Shown here in pieces: positions 6,813 through 14,549 of a stretch of 34,748 nt of DNA. Position 1 is the stretch's first letter. Every line of letters starts with the position of its first letter. The stretch comes from Phycisphaerae bacterium (GTDB lineage Bacteria > Planctomycetota > Phycisphaerae > SM23-33): positions 1-34,748 of the forward strand of contig DRGC01000038.1 of the NCBI GenBank assembly GCA_011050235.1, given 5' to 3'. Under the pieces are notes generated by a model, which was given only the letters and a program-made list of their open reading frames with translations, did not search any database and was not told where the DNA came from. The translations under genes and the position numbers were made by a program.

Positions 6813-9800
6813 ATGCCGCAGGTCATCAAAGCTGTCGACCCCACGATCTTCCTCAAGGACTCCGGCGGCGCGATGCAACGCCTGGTGACAGTGACGTTGG
6901 AACTCGGCGCCGCCGCCAACTGCACACTGATCGCCAAAGGCCCCGGCATCGATCAGCGCATCGACCTCGGCAAGGTCCCCCCCGGCGAAAGCGTCCACGA
7001 CTGCATGCTGCCTGACTCGCGCCAGAGCGGCACGCTCGGCATGGCGCTGGAGTGCGACGGCTCGGCCGCGCACCAACTAGAAACGCCATGGACGCCGGCC
7101 CGCCATTGGCGGGTGAGTTTCATCCAGTTCTCCCACCACGATTGGGGTTACACAAGCCTCCCCAGCGACACGGTCCGCCAACACGCCAGCGGCTTGGACG
7201 ATGTGCTCACCTACTGTCAGCGGACCGAGGACTGGCCCAAGGAGCACCGTTTCCATTACATGTGCGAGCAGGCATGGTCGGTCGTGCCGTGGCTGGAATC
7301 ACGGCCGCGATCGGTGATCGACCAGTTCATCCATTACGTGGGCAAGGGGCAGATCGAGGTCCCGGCGCTGTGGGGCAACCAGACGTCTGAACTGTGCGGC
7401 CACGAGGAACTGGCTCGACTGATGTACCCCTCGTTCAAGCTCAAGCGCGACTACGGCGTCCAGGTCGTCTCGGCGCTGCATAACGATATCCCCGGCTTCT
7501 CGTGGGGCCTGATCAGCGCCATGGCCAACGCGGGCGTCAAGTACTTCAGCATGGGTGTGCCGAGCTGGTACTTCGAAGATGGCCGGCCGTGCTGGGACCA
7601 GGAACGGTTCCTCTCGCTGGAGGCGCCGGGCCCGTTCCTGTGGGAAGGTCCGGACGGCCAACGTCTGTACAGTTTCTACATGCTGCACGGTATGCGAAAT
7701 GCGGTGGACCCGTGGTTCACGCCATATGAGAGCCTCGCCGCCCAGCTCGGGGAGTTCGAGCGGCGGGGCTACGGCTACGACAATATCCCGCTCATGGTCA
7801 ATGGCGGGCTGGGCGACAACTGCCCCCCGTCGATGCACTATGCGGAGATGGCGCGGAGTTGGAGCCGGCAGTGGGCCTATCCCGAACTCGTCAACGCGAC
7901 ACTGGCTGAGAGCATGCAGGCCGTTCACGAGGAGGCCGACGGGCGCCTGCCCGTATTCCGCGGGGAGTTCCCCAGCACCGACTACACCGCCTGTTCCACC
8001 TGCACGCCGAAGGAAACGGCCGTCAACAGGAACGCTCATAACCTGCTCATGACCGCGGAGAAGTTCGCGACCGTCTCCGGCCTGTCCGCCGAATACGAGT
8101 TCCCTCGCGCCGTCATCGACGAGGCCTACCGCAACACGCTCAACTTCGACCTGCACTGCTGGGGGATGGGGGATTGCGGCGGCCTGTCCATGGACGCCTC
8201 GTGGGATGAGAAGCGCGGCGCCGCCACGCGAGCGGCTGCCCTGGCCGACGACATCGCCGTCAAGGCAATCAACCACATCGCGCAGAAGATCGACTACCCC
8301 CAGGACTCGCTCTATGTCACGGTGTTCAACCCGCTGGCGTGGAGACGCTCGGACATCGTTCGACTGCCTTTCACCTCATGGAGCCCAGCCACCGGTTTAC
8401 CCTACGCCAGCGACCCGGACTCAAAGGTCCAGATGGCTCAGGTACTCGGACGCGAGCCGACCGGGGCGGACTTTGACATGCCGACCAAGCGCTTCGACCT
8501 CATCGACGAGACCACCGGCGCCAAGGTCCCCTACCAACTCAGCCGCGTCACCGACCGGCTCGACCCCCGGCCGTGGTCGGCTGAGCGTCTGTCGCTGCAC
8601 CGCAAGTGGCCCAGGGCCGGTTACGACCTTGTCTTCCTGGCGAGCGACGTCCCCTCGCTTGGGTACAAGACCTATCGGATTGTCATGAGCACCGAAGACC
8701 GCCCCGCCGCCGCGCCAGAGACATTCGACGGAACGGTAGAGACGGACTTGTTCCTGCTGAAGCTCGATCCCGCGACCGGCTCAGTCACAAGCCTCGTGGA
8801 TAAGAGGACCGGCCGAGAATTGGTGGACGACGACGCGGACCACGGCTTCGGCGCGCTCATCTCACGCGGCGCGGGCACGGGCCACGAGAACGACTGTCAC
8901 GTGGACGAGGCCGTGCTGCTTGACGCCGGACCGGTATTCACGACCGTGCGCATCAAGGGCCGCACCGAGGGCGTTCCCGAGTTCGCAAGGGACATCGTGC
9001 TGTACCATCAGACCGACCGGATCGACGTGTCCGCGCGGCTGCTGCGAAACTCCGAACCGAATCTGGAATTGTACTTCGCCTTCCCGTTCAAGGCTGAGAG
9101 CCCCGAGTTCCACTTCGAGGCCAGCGGGTCGGTGGTCGAGCCCCTTGTCGATCAGCTTCCGGGCTCGAATACGGACTACTACGCAATCCAGAACTGGGCG
9201 CATCTGGCCGACGGCGAGTGCGGGGTCGTGTGGACGCCCATCGACAATCACATGGCCGAGTTCGGCGGGCTGTGGCCCGGATGTGTCTCCTCCGCCCACC
9301 ACGGACTGAGGGGCCCCAACTACGGCCACGCCTACCGCCAGCCGGGCGAGATGAAGACCGGGCACATCTACTCCCTGATCATGTACAGCAACTACCAAAC
9401 GAACTTCATCAACGTCCAGCCGTCGGAGTTCATGTGTCGCTACTCCTTCCGTCCGGTCAGCGGGGACTGGCGCGCGGAGGAAGTTCGCAGGCACGGATGG
9501 GCCACGACCAACCCGCTGCTGGGCGTGTGGATGCGAGGCCCCCAGCCGGGCGAGTTGCCGCAACAGAACACCTTCGCCTCGACAGATGCCTCCAACGTCA
9601 TCCTGCTTACGATCAAGCCCGCCGAGGACGGGTGCGGGCACATCGTCCGTCTGATCGAGACAACCGGCCAGGCCGGCGACGTGACGGTGTCACTGCCCCA
9701 CCTGCAGTTCTCATCCGTCATCCAGACAAATCTCGTGGAAGAAGATCTCGCGCCCGCCGAATGCGGGGACGGGACATTCACATTCCGCGCCGAGCCGTTT

Positions 9801-9836
9801 CGGTATCATACGATCCGGTTACTTGGCTCTGAGTGA
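6813..9836 (+). CDS. GH38-family alpha-mannosidase-like glycoside hydrolase
   Basis: The 1007-residue protein resembles the GH38 N-terminal catalytic barrel followed by a long C-terminal beta-sandwich. Near residue 108 it has SHHDWGYTSLPSD, equivalent to the metal-binding His/Asp strand of GH38. Around residue 225 it has HNDIPGFSWGL, which fits the D-x-x-G-x-S region with the nucleophile Asp. The C-terminal half (VETDLFLLKLDPATGSVTSL, DIVLYHQTDRIDVSARLL) is typical of GH38 beta domains. GH38 enzymes cleave alpha-mannosides with a Zn or Ca ion at the active site. There is no signal peptide, so a cytoplasmic role on imported oligosaccharide is likely. AAGGAG lies 8 bases before the ATG. It heads a four-gene plus-strand run with UroD-like, RraA-like and sialidase-like genes. 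The exact glycoside substrate is unknown, and the divergent motif around HHDWG means it may not be a mannosidase. Confidence 0.82.
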   Translation: MPQVIKAVDPTIFLKDSGGAMQRLVTVTLELGAAANCTLIAKGPGIDQRIDLGKVPPGESVHDCMLPDSRQSGTLGMALECDGSAAHQLETPWTPARHWRVSFIQFSHHDWGYTSLPSDTVRQHASGLDDVLTYCQRTEDWPKEHRFHYMCEQAWSVVPWLESRPRSVIDQFIHYVGKGQIEVPALWGNQTSELCGHEELARLMYPSFKLKRDYGVQVVSALHNDIPGFSWGLISAMANAGVKYFSMGVPSWYFEDGRPCWDQERFLSLEAPGPFLWEGPDGQRLYSFYMLHGMRNAVDPWFTPYESLAAQLGEFERRGYGYDNIPLMVNGGLGDNCPPSMHYAEMARSWSRQWAYPELVNATLAESMQAVHEEADGRLPVFRGEFPSTDYTACSTCTPKETAVNRNAHNLLMTAEKFATVSGLSAEYEFPRAVIDEAYRNTLNFDLHCWGMGDCGGLSMDASWDEKRGAATRAAALADDIAVKAINHIAQKIDYPQDSLYVTVFNPLAWRRSDIVRLPFTSWSPATGLPYASDPDSKVQMAQVLGREPTGADFDMPTKRFDLIDETTGAKVPYQLSRVTDRLDPRPWSAERLSLHRKWPRAGYDLVFLASDVPSLGYKTYRIVMSTEDRPAAAPETFDGTVETDLFLLKLDPATGSVTSLVDKRTGRELVDDDADHGFGALISRGAGTGHENDCHVDEAVLLDAGPVFTTVRIKGRTEGVPEFARDIVLYHQTDRIDVSARLLRNSEPNLELYFAFPFKAESPEFHFEASGSVVEPLVDQLPGSNTDYYAIQNWAHLADGECGVVWTPIDNHMAEFGGLWPGCVSSAHHGLRGPNYGHAYRQPGEMKTGHIYSLIMYSNYQTNFINVQPSEFMCRYSFRPVSGDWRAEEVRRHGWATTNPLLGVWMRGPQPGELPQQNTFASTDASNVILLTIKPAEDGCGHIVRLIETTGQAGDVTVSLPHLQFSSVIQTNLVEEDLAPAECGDGTFTFRAEPFRYHTIRLLGSE

Positions 9837-9891
9837 GTGACCTGCCCGCAACTTGCCATTCGCTCGTCCCCGCCCTATTCTCGGGGCGCCC

Positions 9892-11043
9892 ATGAGCGAC
9901 AGGATATTCGAGACCGACCGGATGACGCGGCGCGAGCGGGTGGAGGCGACGCTCAACCATCAGCCGGTGGATCGCGCGGCCATCCACGAACAGGTGTCCT
10001 ACAACCCCGGCGTGATGGCGATGTATACCGGCAAGACTATCGAGGGCTTTGATTACGGCCTCGACGAGATTTGCACGGTAATAGGCCGGACGCTCGACAT
10101 GTGTTTTCCACCCTTCCCCCCCTGCGGCACGGGGCGGGTGACCAGCGACGACGGGTTTGTCTTCCAGCATGACAACTGGACCGCCTGGCGGGTCAGCCGA
10201 CCGTTTACCGACGCCCAAGGCGCACGCGACTGGCTGCTGGCCAGGACGGCGGCGCTTCGGGAGACGCCGCGGACCTCGGGGTTTGCTCTGCCGGGCCAGG
10301 AAGGTCAGCACTCGGGCGGCGGGCAGGACCTTCGCGCCGACTACCGCCGCGACATGCTCGAAACGCAAAGCAAGATCGGCGGCGCCGTGCTGTGCAATTT
10401 CTCCGGGACCGGTTTCTGCGGCGTGTTCGATGCGATGGGGCTCGAACTGTTCACCTACTTCTCCATGGACTATCCCGACGTGCTGGCCGACTACATGCGG
10501 CTGTCAACGCAGCACGAGCTGGCGCGCGTCCATGTGGCGGCCGACGTCGAGCTGTCGCCGGTCATCCTGATCCCCGAAGACTTTTCCACCAAGCAGGGGC
10601 CGATCTTCCCACCGGAGTTCCTGCACTCCCACCACTATCCGTATGTCAAGGCCCTGACCGAGGCTTGGCACGAGCATGGTGTCAAGGTCATCTACCACAG
10701 CGACGGCAATTACAAGAAGGCCATTCCCGCGCTGATCGACTGCGGGGTCGACGGTTTCTACTGCCTCGAACCGGCCTGCGGGATGGACATCGTCCAGCTC
10801 AAGCGGACCTATCCCGACATGGTCTGGGCGGGCGGTATCGACGGGGTCGACCTGATGGAGCGCGGCGAGCCCGAGGACGTCCGCGCCGAGGTGCATCGGC
10901 ACATACGCGAGAGTAATGTGCTGGCCGAGGGAGGAATGTTCATCGCCACCTCGGCAGAGATCAATCCGCCGGTCAAGCCGGAGAACTTTCGCGCGATGGT
11001 CGAGGCGGTGGGCGAACTGACCAACCCCGATTTCGCCGTCTGA
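9892..11043 (+). CDS. Uroporphyrinogen-decarboxylase-like (URO-D / MtaA superfamily) protein
   Basis: The 383-residue protein starts MSDRIFETDRMTRRERVEAT, and RERVEATLNHQPVDR matches the RERV-AALNH-PDR N-terminus of UroD-like proteins. Later features are GVFDAMGLELF, EDFSTKQGPIFPPEF, HEHGVKVIYHSDGNYKKAIP and VDGFYCLEPACGMDIVQLK, all signature stretches of the barrel. This branch is usually not the haem enzyme but belongs to cobalamin or corrinoid methyltransferase-like and catabolic-operon relatives of unknown reaction. Start choice: ATG at 9892 has only a weak upstream site; the ATG at 9922 is an alternative. It follows the GH38-like gene by 55 bases and precedes the RraA-like gene by 33 bases, so it is probably in one operon with them. 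Confidence 0.85.
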   Translation: MSDRIFETDRMTRRERVEATLNHQPVDRAAIHEQVSYNPGVMAMYTGKTIEGFDYGLDEICTVIGRTLDMCFPPFPPCGTGRVTSDDGFVFQHDNWTAWRVSRPFTDAQGARDWLLARTAALRETPRTSGFALPGQEGQHSGGGQDLRADYRRDMLETQSKIGGAVLCNFSGTGFCGVFDAMGLELFTYFSMDYPDVLADYMRLSTQHELARVHVAADVELSPVILIPEDFSTKQGPIFPPEFLHSHHYPYVKALTEAWHEHGVKVIYHSDGNYKKAIPALIDCGVDGFYCLEPACGMDIVQLKRTYPDMVWAGGIDGVDLMERGEPEDVRAEVHRHIRESNVLAEGGMFIATSAEINPPVKPENFRAMVEAVGELTNPDFAV

Positions 11044-11076
11044 GCCATAGCCCTTCAATCACAAGAGGATTCAAGC

Positions 11077-11820
11077 ATGAGCGACGCCGCCCTTTCGAAA
11101 GAAACGCTTGAACTGTTGGGCGCCTACGACACACCGACGGTCTGCAACGTCATTGAGCTGTTCAACGTTCGGCCGTGCAATAGTGGGTACATGGATTCGC
11201 GCATTCGGTCTTGTTTCCCTGATCTCCCGCCCATGGTTGGTTTCGCCGCCACGGCGACATTTCGAGCGGCCGCTCCCGCCGGTGATGACGCTTATTCGAG
11301 CTTGGAACAGCAAGCAGCGGCGTTCTCCGAACTGCCCTTCCCCCCTGTCGTCGTTTTCGAGGATCTCGACGATCCCTGCGCGGCTGCAACGTTCGGGGAA
11401 ATCATGTGCACCACGTACAAGACATTCGGGGCGGTCGGTCTGATTACCAGCGGGGCCGGGCGAGACTTGGAGCAAGTCGGCGCGCTGAAATTTCCCGTTT
11501 TCACGAACGGCACGATCTGTGCGCACGGCTACTGCCAGATTCCGTCGATACAGGTCCCCGTGCACGTTGGCGGCGTCACAGTCCATCCCGGCGACCTCCT
11601 GCACGGCGACTGCAACGGCGTAACGACCATTCCGCTGGACATCGCCTCAGATGTCGCCGCGGCCTGCGAGCCGTTCATGCGCGCCGAAGCGGTGGTGTTG
11701 GAATATCTACAGGCCGGCAGCGTTACGGCCGACGGGCTTTCACAAGCAACCGCCGAGTGCCATCGGATGATTGATGCACTTCGAGAACAAGTCGCTTCCA
11801 AGAGGACAGGAAAGCCGTGA
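11077..11820 (+). CDS. RraA-like / 4-hydroxy-4-methyl-2-oxoglutarate aldolase family protein
   Basis: The 247-residue protein carries the family's marks: an N-terminal LLGAYDTPTVCNVI helix, FGAVGLITSGAGRDLEQV (equivalent to the substrate- and metal-binding G-G-x-R-D stretch), and HPGDLLHGDCNGVTTIP (the PGD...D..GV..IP motif). Enzymes of this fold cleave 4-hydroxy-2-oxo acids to pyruvate or oxaloacetate, or act as RNase E regulators (RraA). Given the catabolic neighbours, an aldolase or decarboxylase role on a sugar-acid breakdown product is more likely. AGAGGA lies 7 bases before the ATG. Its stop overlaps the start of the sialidase-like gene by 4 bases, indicating translational coupling. Confidence 0.88.
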   Translation: MSDAALSKETLELLGAYDTPTVCNVIELFNVRPCNSGYMDSRIRSCFPDLPPMVGFAATATFRAAAPAGDDAYSSLEQQAAAFSELPFPPVVVFEDLDDPCAAATFGEIMCTTYKTFGAVGLITSGAGRDLEQVGALKFPVFTNGTICAHGYCQIPSIQVPVHVGGVTVHPGDLLHGDCNGVTTIPLDIASDVAAACEPFMRAEAVVLEYLQAGSVTADGLSQATAECHRMIDALREQVASKRTGKP

Positions 11821-13073
11821 AGGATCAATTCGGAATCGCCCTAACCCCCGAGATCACTGTCGGCGGCATAACGGTCCAAACAGAGCGCACGCCGCCGCGT
11901 CTTCAGGCGCTGGGCGACATCGGCCTTGTGTGCGCCGCCGGCATCACCGGGCAGATCATCCACCGTGCGCGCTGGCCCGAGCGGGGTCTTTACGAAGCCC
12001 GCGCAACGCGCACGCCCGGCGGCGACTATCTGGTCATGTTCCCCGATGGCGGCCACTACGGAGGCAGCGACGTCAAGACGAACGACATGCTGGCCTACCG
12101 TTCCACCGACAAAGGCCGCTCCTGGCAGGGCCCGACCATCGCCTTTGACATCGACTACGATCAGCACGGATTCGTCCCCCTGATCCCAAAGGGGACGGAC
12201 CGCATTTACGCCTTCGGCACCCAGCCTATTCCGGAGCTTTATTCCCGGGAGGACGGCCTTCACGAGAACGCGCCCATCGGCTGCCGCTGGTCGGACGATG
12301 ACGGCCACACGTGGTCGGACGTGCAACTCATTCGGCCCCAGAACGATCCGGACTTCAAGGGCATGTCGGTGATGCGCATGTGCGAGACCGACGCCGGCAC
12401 GTGGATCATCGGCTCGCACGAGGCCGACTGGTCCTACAACCCGCTCATGACGCGCCAGTACCTGCTCCGATCGGAAGACCGCGGCCAATCGTGGGAACTC
12501 CTGCCGGCCAGGCGCCACGGCGGGTGGTGCGTGATGGACTATGGCCGAATGGACGAAGGACGGCCGATCGCCCTGGGCAACGGCGAGGTGTATTGCATGT
12601 TCCGCACGCCGGCCGGGCGGCTCTGGCAGTCGCGCAGTTGCGACGACGGCAAGACCTGGTCCGACCCGCAGCCCACGCCGCTGGTCCAACCGGACGCGCC
12701 GCCCATGCTTTTCATGCTCTCCGACGGCAAGACGCTGGCCGCCTTCCACCATAACCGCTACAGCGCCGCGTCGGATTTCGACGACCTGGGCGACACGCTC
12801 GTGACGTTTCTCGACCGGGCCGAGATCTGGGTCTCGCTCTCCCGCGATCACGGCCACACGTGGGGCCCGCCGCGATTCGTCCTGGCCAACGCCCTCGTCC
12901 CCACATTCGACAACGCCTTTAGAAACCACCAATGCTCCTACCTGGACATGTTCACCGACGCCGGCAACGTTCACCTCTTTCTGCCCCATCGCTGGGAGCG
13001 AATTCTACATCTGACCGTTCCGGAAGAAGACCTGGCGAAGCTGCCTACAAAAGACCAACTCCTTGCCTCTTAG
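11817..13073 (+). CDS. Sialidase-like protein with five Asp-box (BNR) repeats
   Basis: The 418-residue protein begins with a GTG that overlaps the preceding TGA (GTGA). It has five Asp boxes of the S-x-D-x-G-x-x-W type: STDKGRSW (96), SDDDGHTW (159), SEDRGQSW (219), SCDDGKTW (274) and SRDHGHTW (342). Regular spacing of about 55-70 residues indicates a six-bladed beta-propeller of the sialidase (neuraminidase) superfamily. No signal peptide is seen, unlike secreted sialidases, so it is probably intracellular. Planctomycetes encode many such proteins, and the actual substrate may be a sugar other than sialic acid. Translational coupling to the RraA-like gene suggests that both act on successive steps. 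Confidence 0.87.
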   Translation: MKDQFGIALTPEITVGGITVQTERTPPRLQALGDIGLVCAAGITGQIIHRARWPERGLYEARATRTPGGDYLVMFPDGGHYGGSDVKTNDMLAYRSTDKGRSWQGPTIAFDIDYDQHGFVPLIPKGTDRIYAFGTQPIPELYSREDGLHENAPIGCRWSDDDGHTWSDVQLIRPQNDPDFKGMSVMRMCETDAGTWIIGSHEADWSYNPLMTRQYLLRSEDRGQSWELLPARRHGGWCVMDYGRMDEGRPIALGNGEVYCMFRTPAGRLWQSRSCDDGKTWSDPQPTPLVQPDAPPMLFMLSDGKTLAAFHHNRYSAASDFDDLGDTLVTFLDRAEIWVSLSRDHGHTWGPPRFVLANALVPTFDNAFRNHQCSYLDMFTDAGNVHLFLPHRWERILHLTVPEEDLAKLPTKDQLLAS

Positions 13074-13141
13074 GATAGCGCTCGGCCCAACCAGCGAGTG
13101 AAGGCGACGCCCCTAGAGCATGTTCACAGTCCGTGTAGCGT

Positions 13142-13167
13142 GGCGTCCCGATGTACATCGGGACGCC
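13142..13167. repeat. Perfect 26-bp intergenic palindrome, copy 2
   Basis: GGCGTCCCGATGT followed directly by its reverse complement forms a perfect palindrome with no loop. It is nearly identical to the element at 6682-6708. It lies between the convergent sialidase-like gene and the 191-residue hypothetical gene, where it could act as a two-way transcription stop. A REP-like element or a protein-binding operator are alternatives. Confidence 0.7.
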
Positions 13168-13313
13168 GACCTCGGCACGACCACTCGCGCAATCCTAGGC
13201 ATGACCGTACCCAACCCCAAACACTCCACACACTTAACAGTTGAGTATGGTGTCCCTCGATCCCTGGACGGTTAGCCCTTTTCCCTGAACTAGTAGCCGC
13301 TCCACTACATTCA

Positions 13314-13889
13314 TCAATTAGGAGGGGACCGATAGGTCGCCACAAGGGCAACAAGGGCCGGCATATCGACCTCGTCCTCATCGAAGCAGTACTCGATCTC
13401 AGGTCGTCCTGCCGATATATGCAGACACGGGGTTACGTCTACGCCTTGCCAGGCCGCGTCCATCGGAAGCAGTGATGCATCATTGAACAAGACCGTCCAT
13501 CTCGGCTGAGAGGACCAGTCACAGAAAGTTCGAAAGATGCGACCGTCTGAGAACTGCAGACGCATCTCCCGCGTTTCGCTATCCGCTGTGATACTCGATA
13601 CGTGCAGCCCTACCAGATCGGCAAGTCTCTTCTCGATGATCGTGGCGGAGAACGACGAACCGAAGTGAATCGACCTGGGGCCTTCCACCCGCCAATCGGA
13701 CTCTACCATGAGCGTGATTTGTCCGCTTCTCTCCTTGCGACGATCGGTCCCTTTGCGACTCAGACGACCAAGTTCAAAGAACACGCCCGGCTCAACGCTC
13801 CGCCAAAACCGCGATACTTTCAGCCCTTCCGCTGAGCTCAGTAGGGAGTTGCATTGATCCAACGTCAAACTCTCGTAGCAGGTTGTCAT
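13314..13889 (-). CDS. Hypothetical protein (191 aa)
   Basis: I do not recognise the family. The protein has no signal peptide or membrane segment, and is acidic at the C-terminus (YCFDEDEVDMP). The middle looks beta-rich (ITLMVESDWRVEGPRSIHFG, then MRLQFSDGRIFRTFCDW). The pattern SDWR...IxFG...LxFSDG resembles small soluble proteins of immunity-like or SMI1/DUF-type annotation, but I cannot assign one. GAGGAG lies 5 bases before the ATG. The start is only 8 bases after the stop of the small ORF at 13898-14041, so the two are probably co-translated. Codon use is less GC-biased than in the neighbours, with a higher fraction of A/T third positions by eye, which may hint at different ancestry. 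Confidence 0.7.
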   Translation of the reverse strand: MTTCYESLTLDQCNSLLSSAEGLKVSRFWRSVEPGVFFELGRLSRKGTDRRKERSGQITLMVESDWRVEGPRSIHFGSSFSATIIEKRLADLVGLHVSSITADSETREMRLQFSDGRIFRTFCDWSSQPRWTVLFNDASLLPMDAAWQGVDVTPCLHISAGRPEIEYCFDEDEVDMPALVALVATYRSPPN

Positions 13890-13897
13890 AGGTCTCC

Positions 13898-14041
13898 TCA
13901 GCGGTTTTCACGGGCAATCGCTGTGGCGTTAATCGGGACGGTTATGCTCTGGATAGAACGGCCTTGTCCGCAGAGGATCATGATGTTGCGGGGTAGGATT
14001 CGCAAGTCGATTTCGCGCCCTACGCGCTGTTTGCCCTTCAT
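13898..14041 (-). CDS. Small hypothetical ORF (47 aa)
   Basis: The 47-residue frame starts MKGKQRVGREIDLRILPRNI and ends TVPINATAIARENR. A strong ribosome site (GGGGGAGG, 6 bases before the ATG) and the 8-base gap to the next gene, whose ribosome site overlaps this stop, argue that it is translated. The sequence is basic with a short beta-like hydrophobic stretch. No domain recognised. It could be the first part of a two-gene unit with the 191-residue protein. Confidence 0.4.
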   Translation of the reverse strand: MKGKQRVGREIDLRILPRNIMILCGQGRSIQSITVPINATAIARENR

Positions 14042-14136
14042 TTTCGCCTCCCCCTCGCTTACCTTCGCGGCCAGACTGCAGACGGTCATGGGCCGATGCT
14101 GATACGCGCGGAGCGCCGCGCGGGAGACCAACCATC

Positions 14137-14331
14137 ATGGCGACGTACTGCCTGGAACCGACTGACGTGCCGCCGGTTGAAACGGAGCATCGCCGTATCT
14201 GCACGAAATTGCCCGTGCCCGAGTCGCTGGCGATTCTGGAACGTCTGGCCGCGGCCGAGCCGGCTTCCATGCTGGGACAGCCCCCGGTTGTTTGGGACCA
14301 TGCAGAGGGCTTCAGCGTTTACGATGCGTGA
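14137..14331 (+). pseudogene. Truncated class III aminotransferase (N-terminal remnant)
   Basis: The 64 codons begin MATYCLEPTDVPPVETEHRR and contain LPVPESLAILERLAAAEP and GQPPVVWDHAEGFSVYDA before a TGA. This is the start of a pyridoxal-phosphate class III aminotransferase of the 4-aminobutyrate or acetylornithine type, in which the same stretch runs straight on into GNxWIDF and the rest of about 430 residues. Nothing downstream in any frame continues the enzyme, and the catalytic Lys domain is absent. A usable start with GGGAGA about 10 bases upstream remains. I read it as a remnant left by deletion or rearrangement; a short real gene is very unlikely. Confidence 0.65.
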
Positions 14332-14549
14332 GGCTTATCCGGGACGGTTGACCATTTCTCTTACCCACCTTGTTCCAATCGGAATCGCTCGCACTTTCCC
14401 AGAGGGCCCGCCAACGGCCCCTGCTCTTCGGGAACACGGTATCGCCTTTGGCCGGTGCACACAAGGGCCTGAGGAGCGGGGTGACGCTCGAACGCATTGC
14501 CCACTGCAGGCCAGGCCGGACAGCTCAGTCAGGGGGGACTTTGAACAGC

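Noticed and set aside
7299-8276. A 325-codon minus-strand open frame within the GH38-like gene
   Set aside because: Shadow of the GH38 coding strand; no ribosome site and no recognisable domain.
11841-12989. A 382-codon minus-strand open frame within the sialidase-like gene
   Set aside because: GC-rich shadow frame; the plus-strand gene has five Asp boxes and is translationally coupled to its neighbour.
14332-14549. Search for the rest of the aminotransferase after the stop
   Set aside because: None of the three plus-strand frames continues into GNxWIDF-type sequence, so a simple point stop or frameshift is not the explanation.
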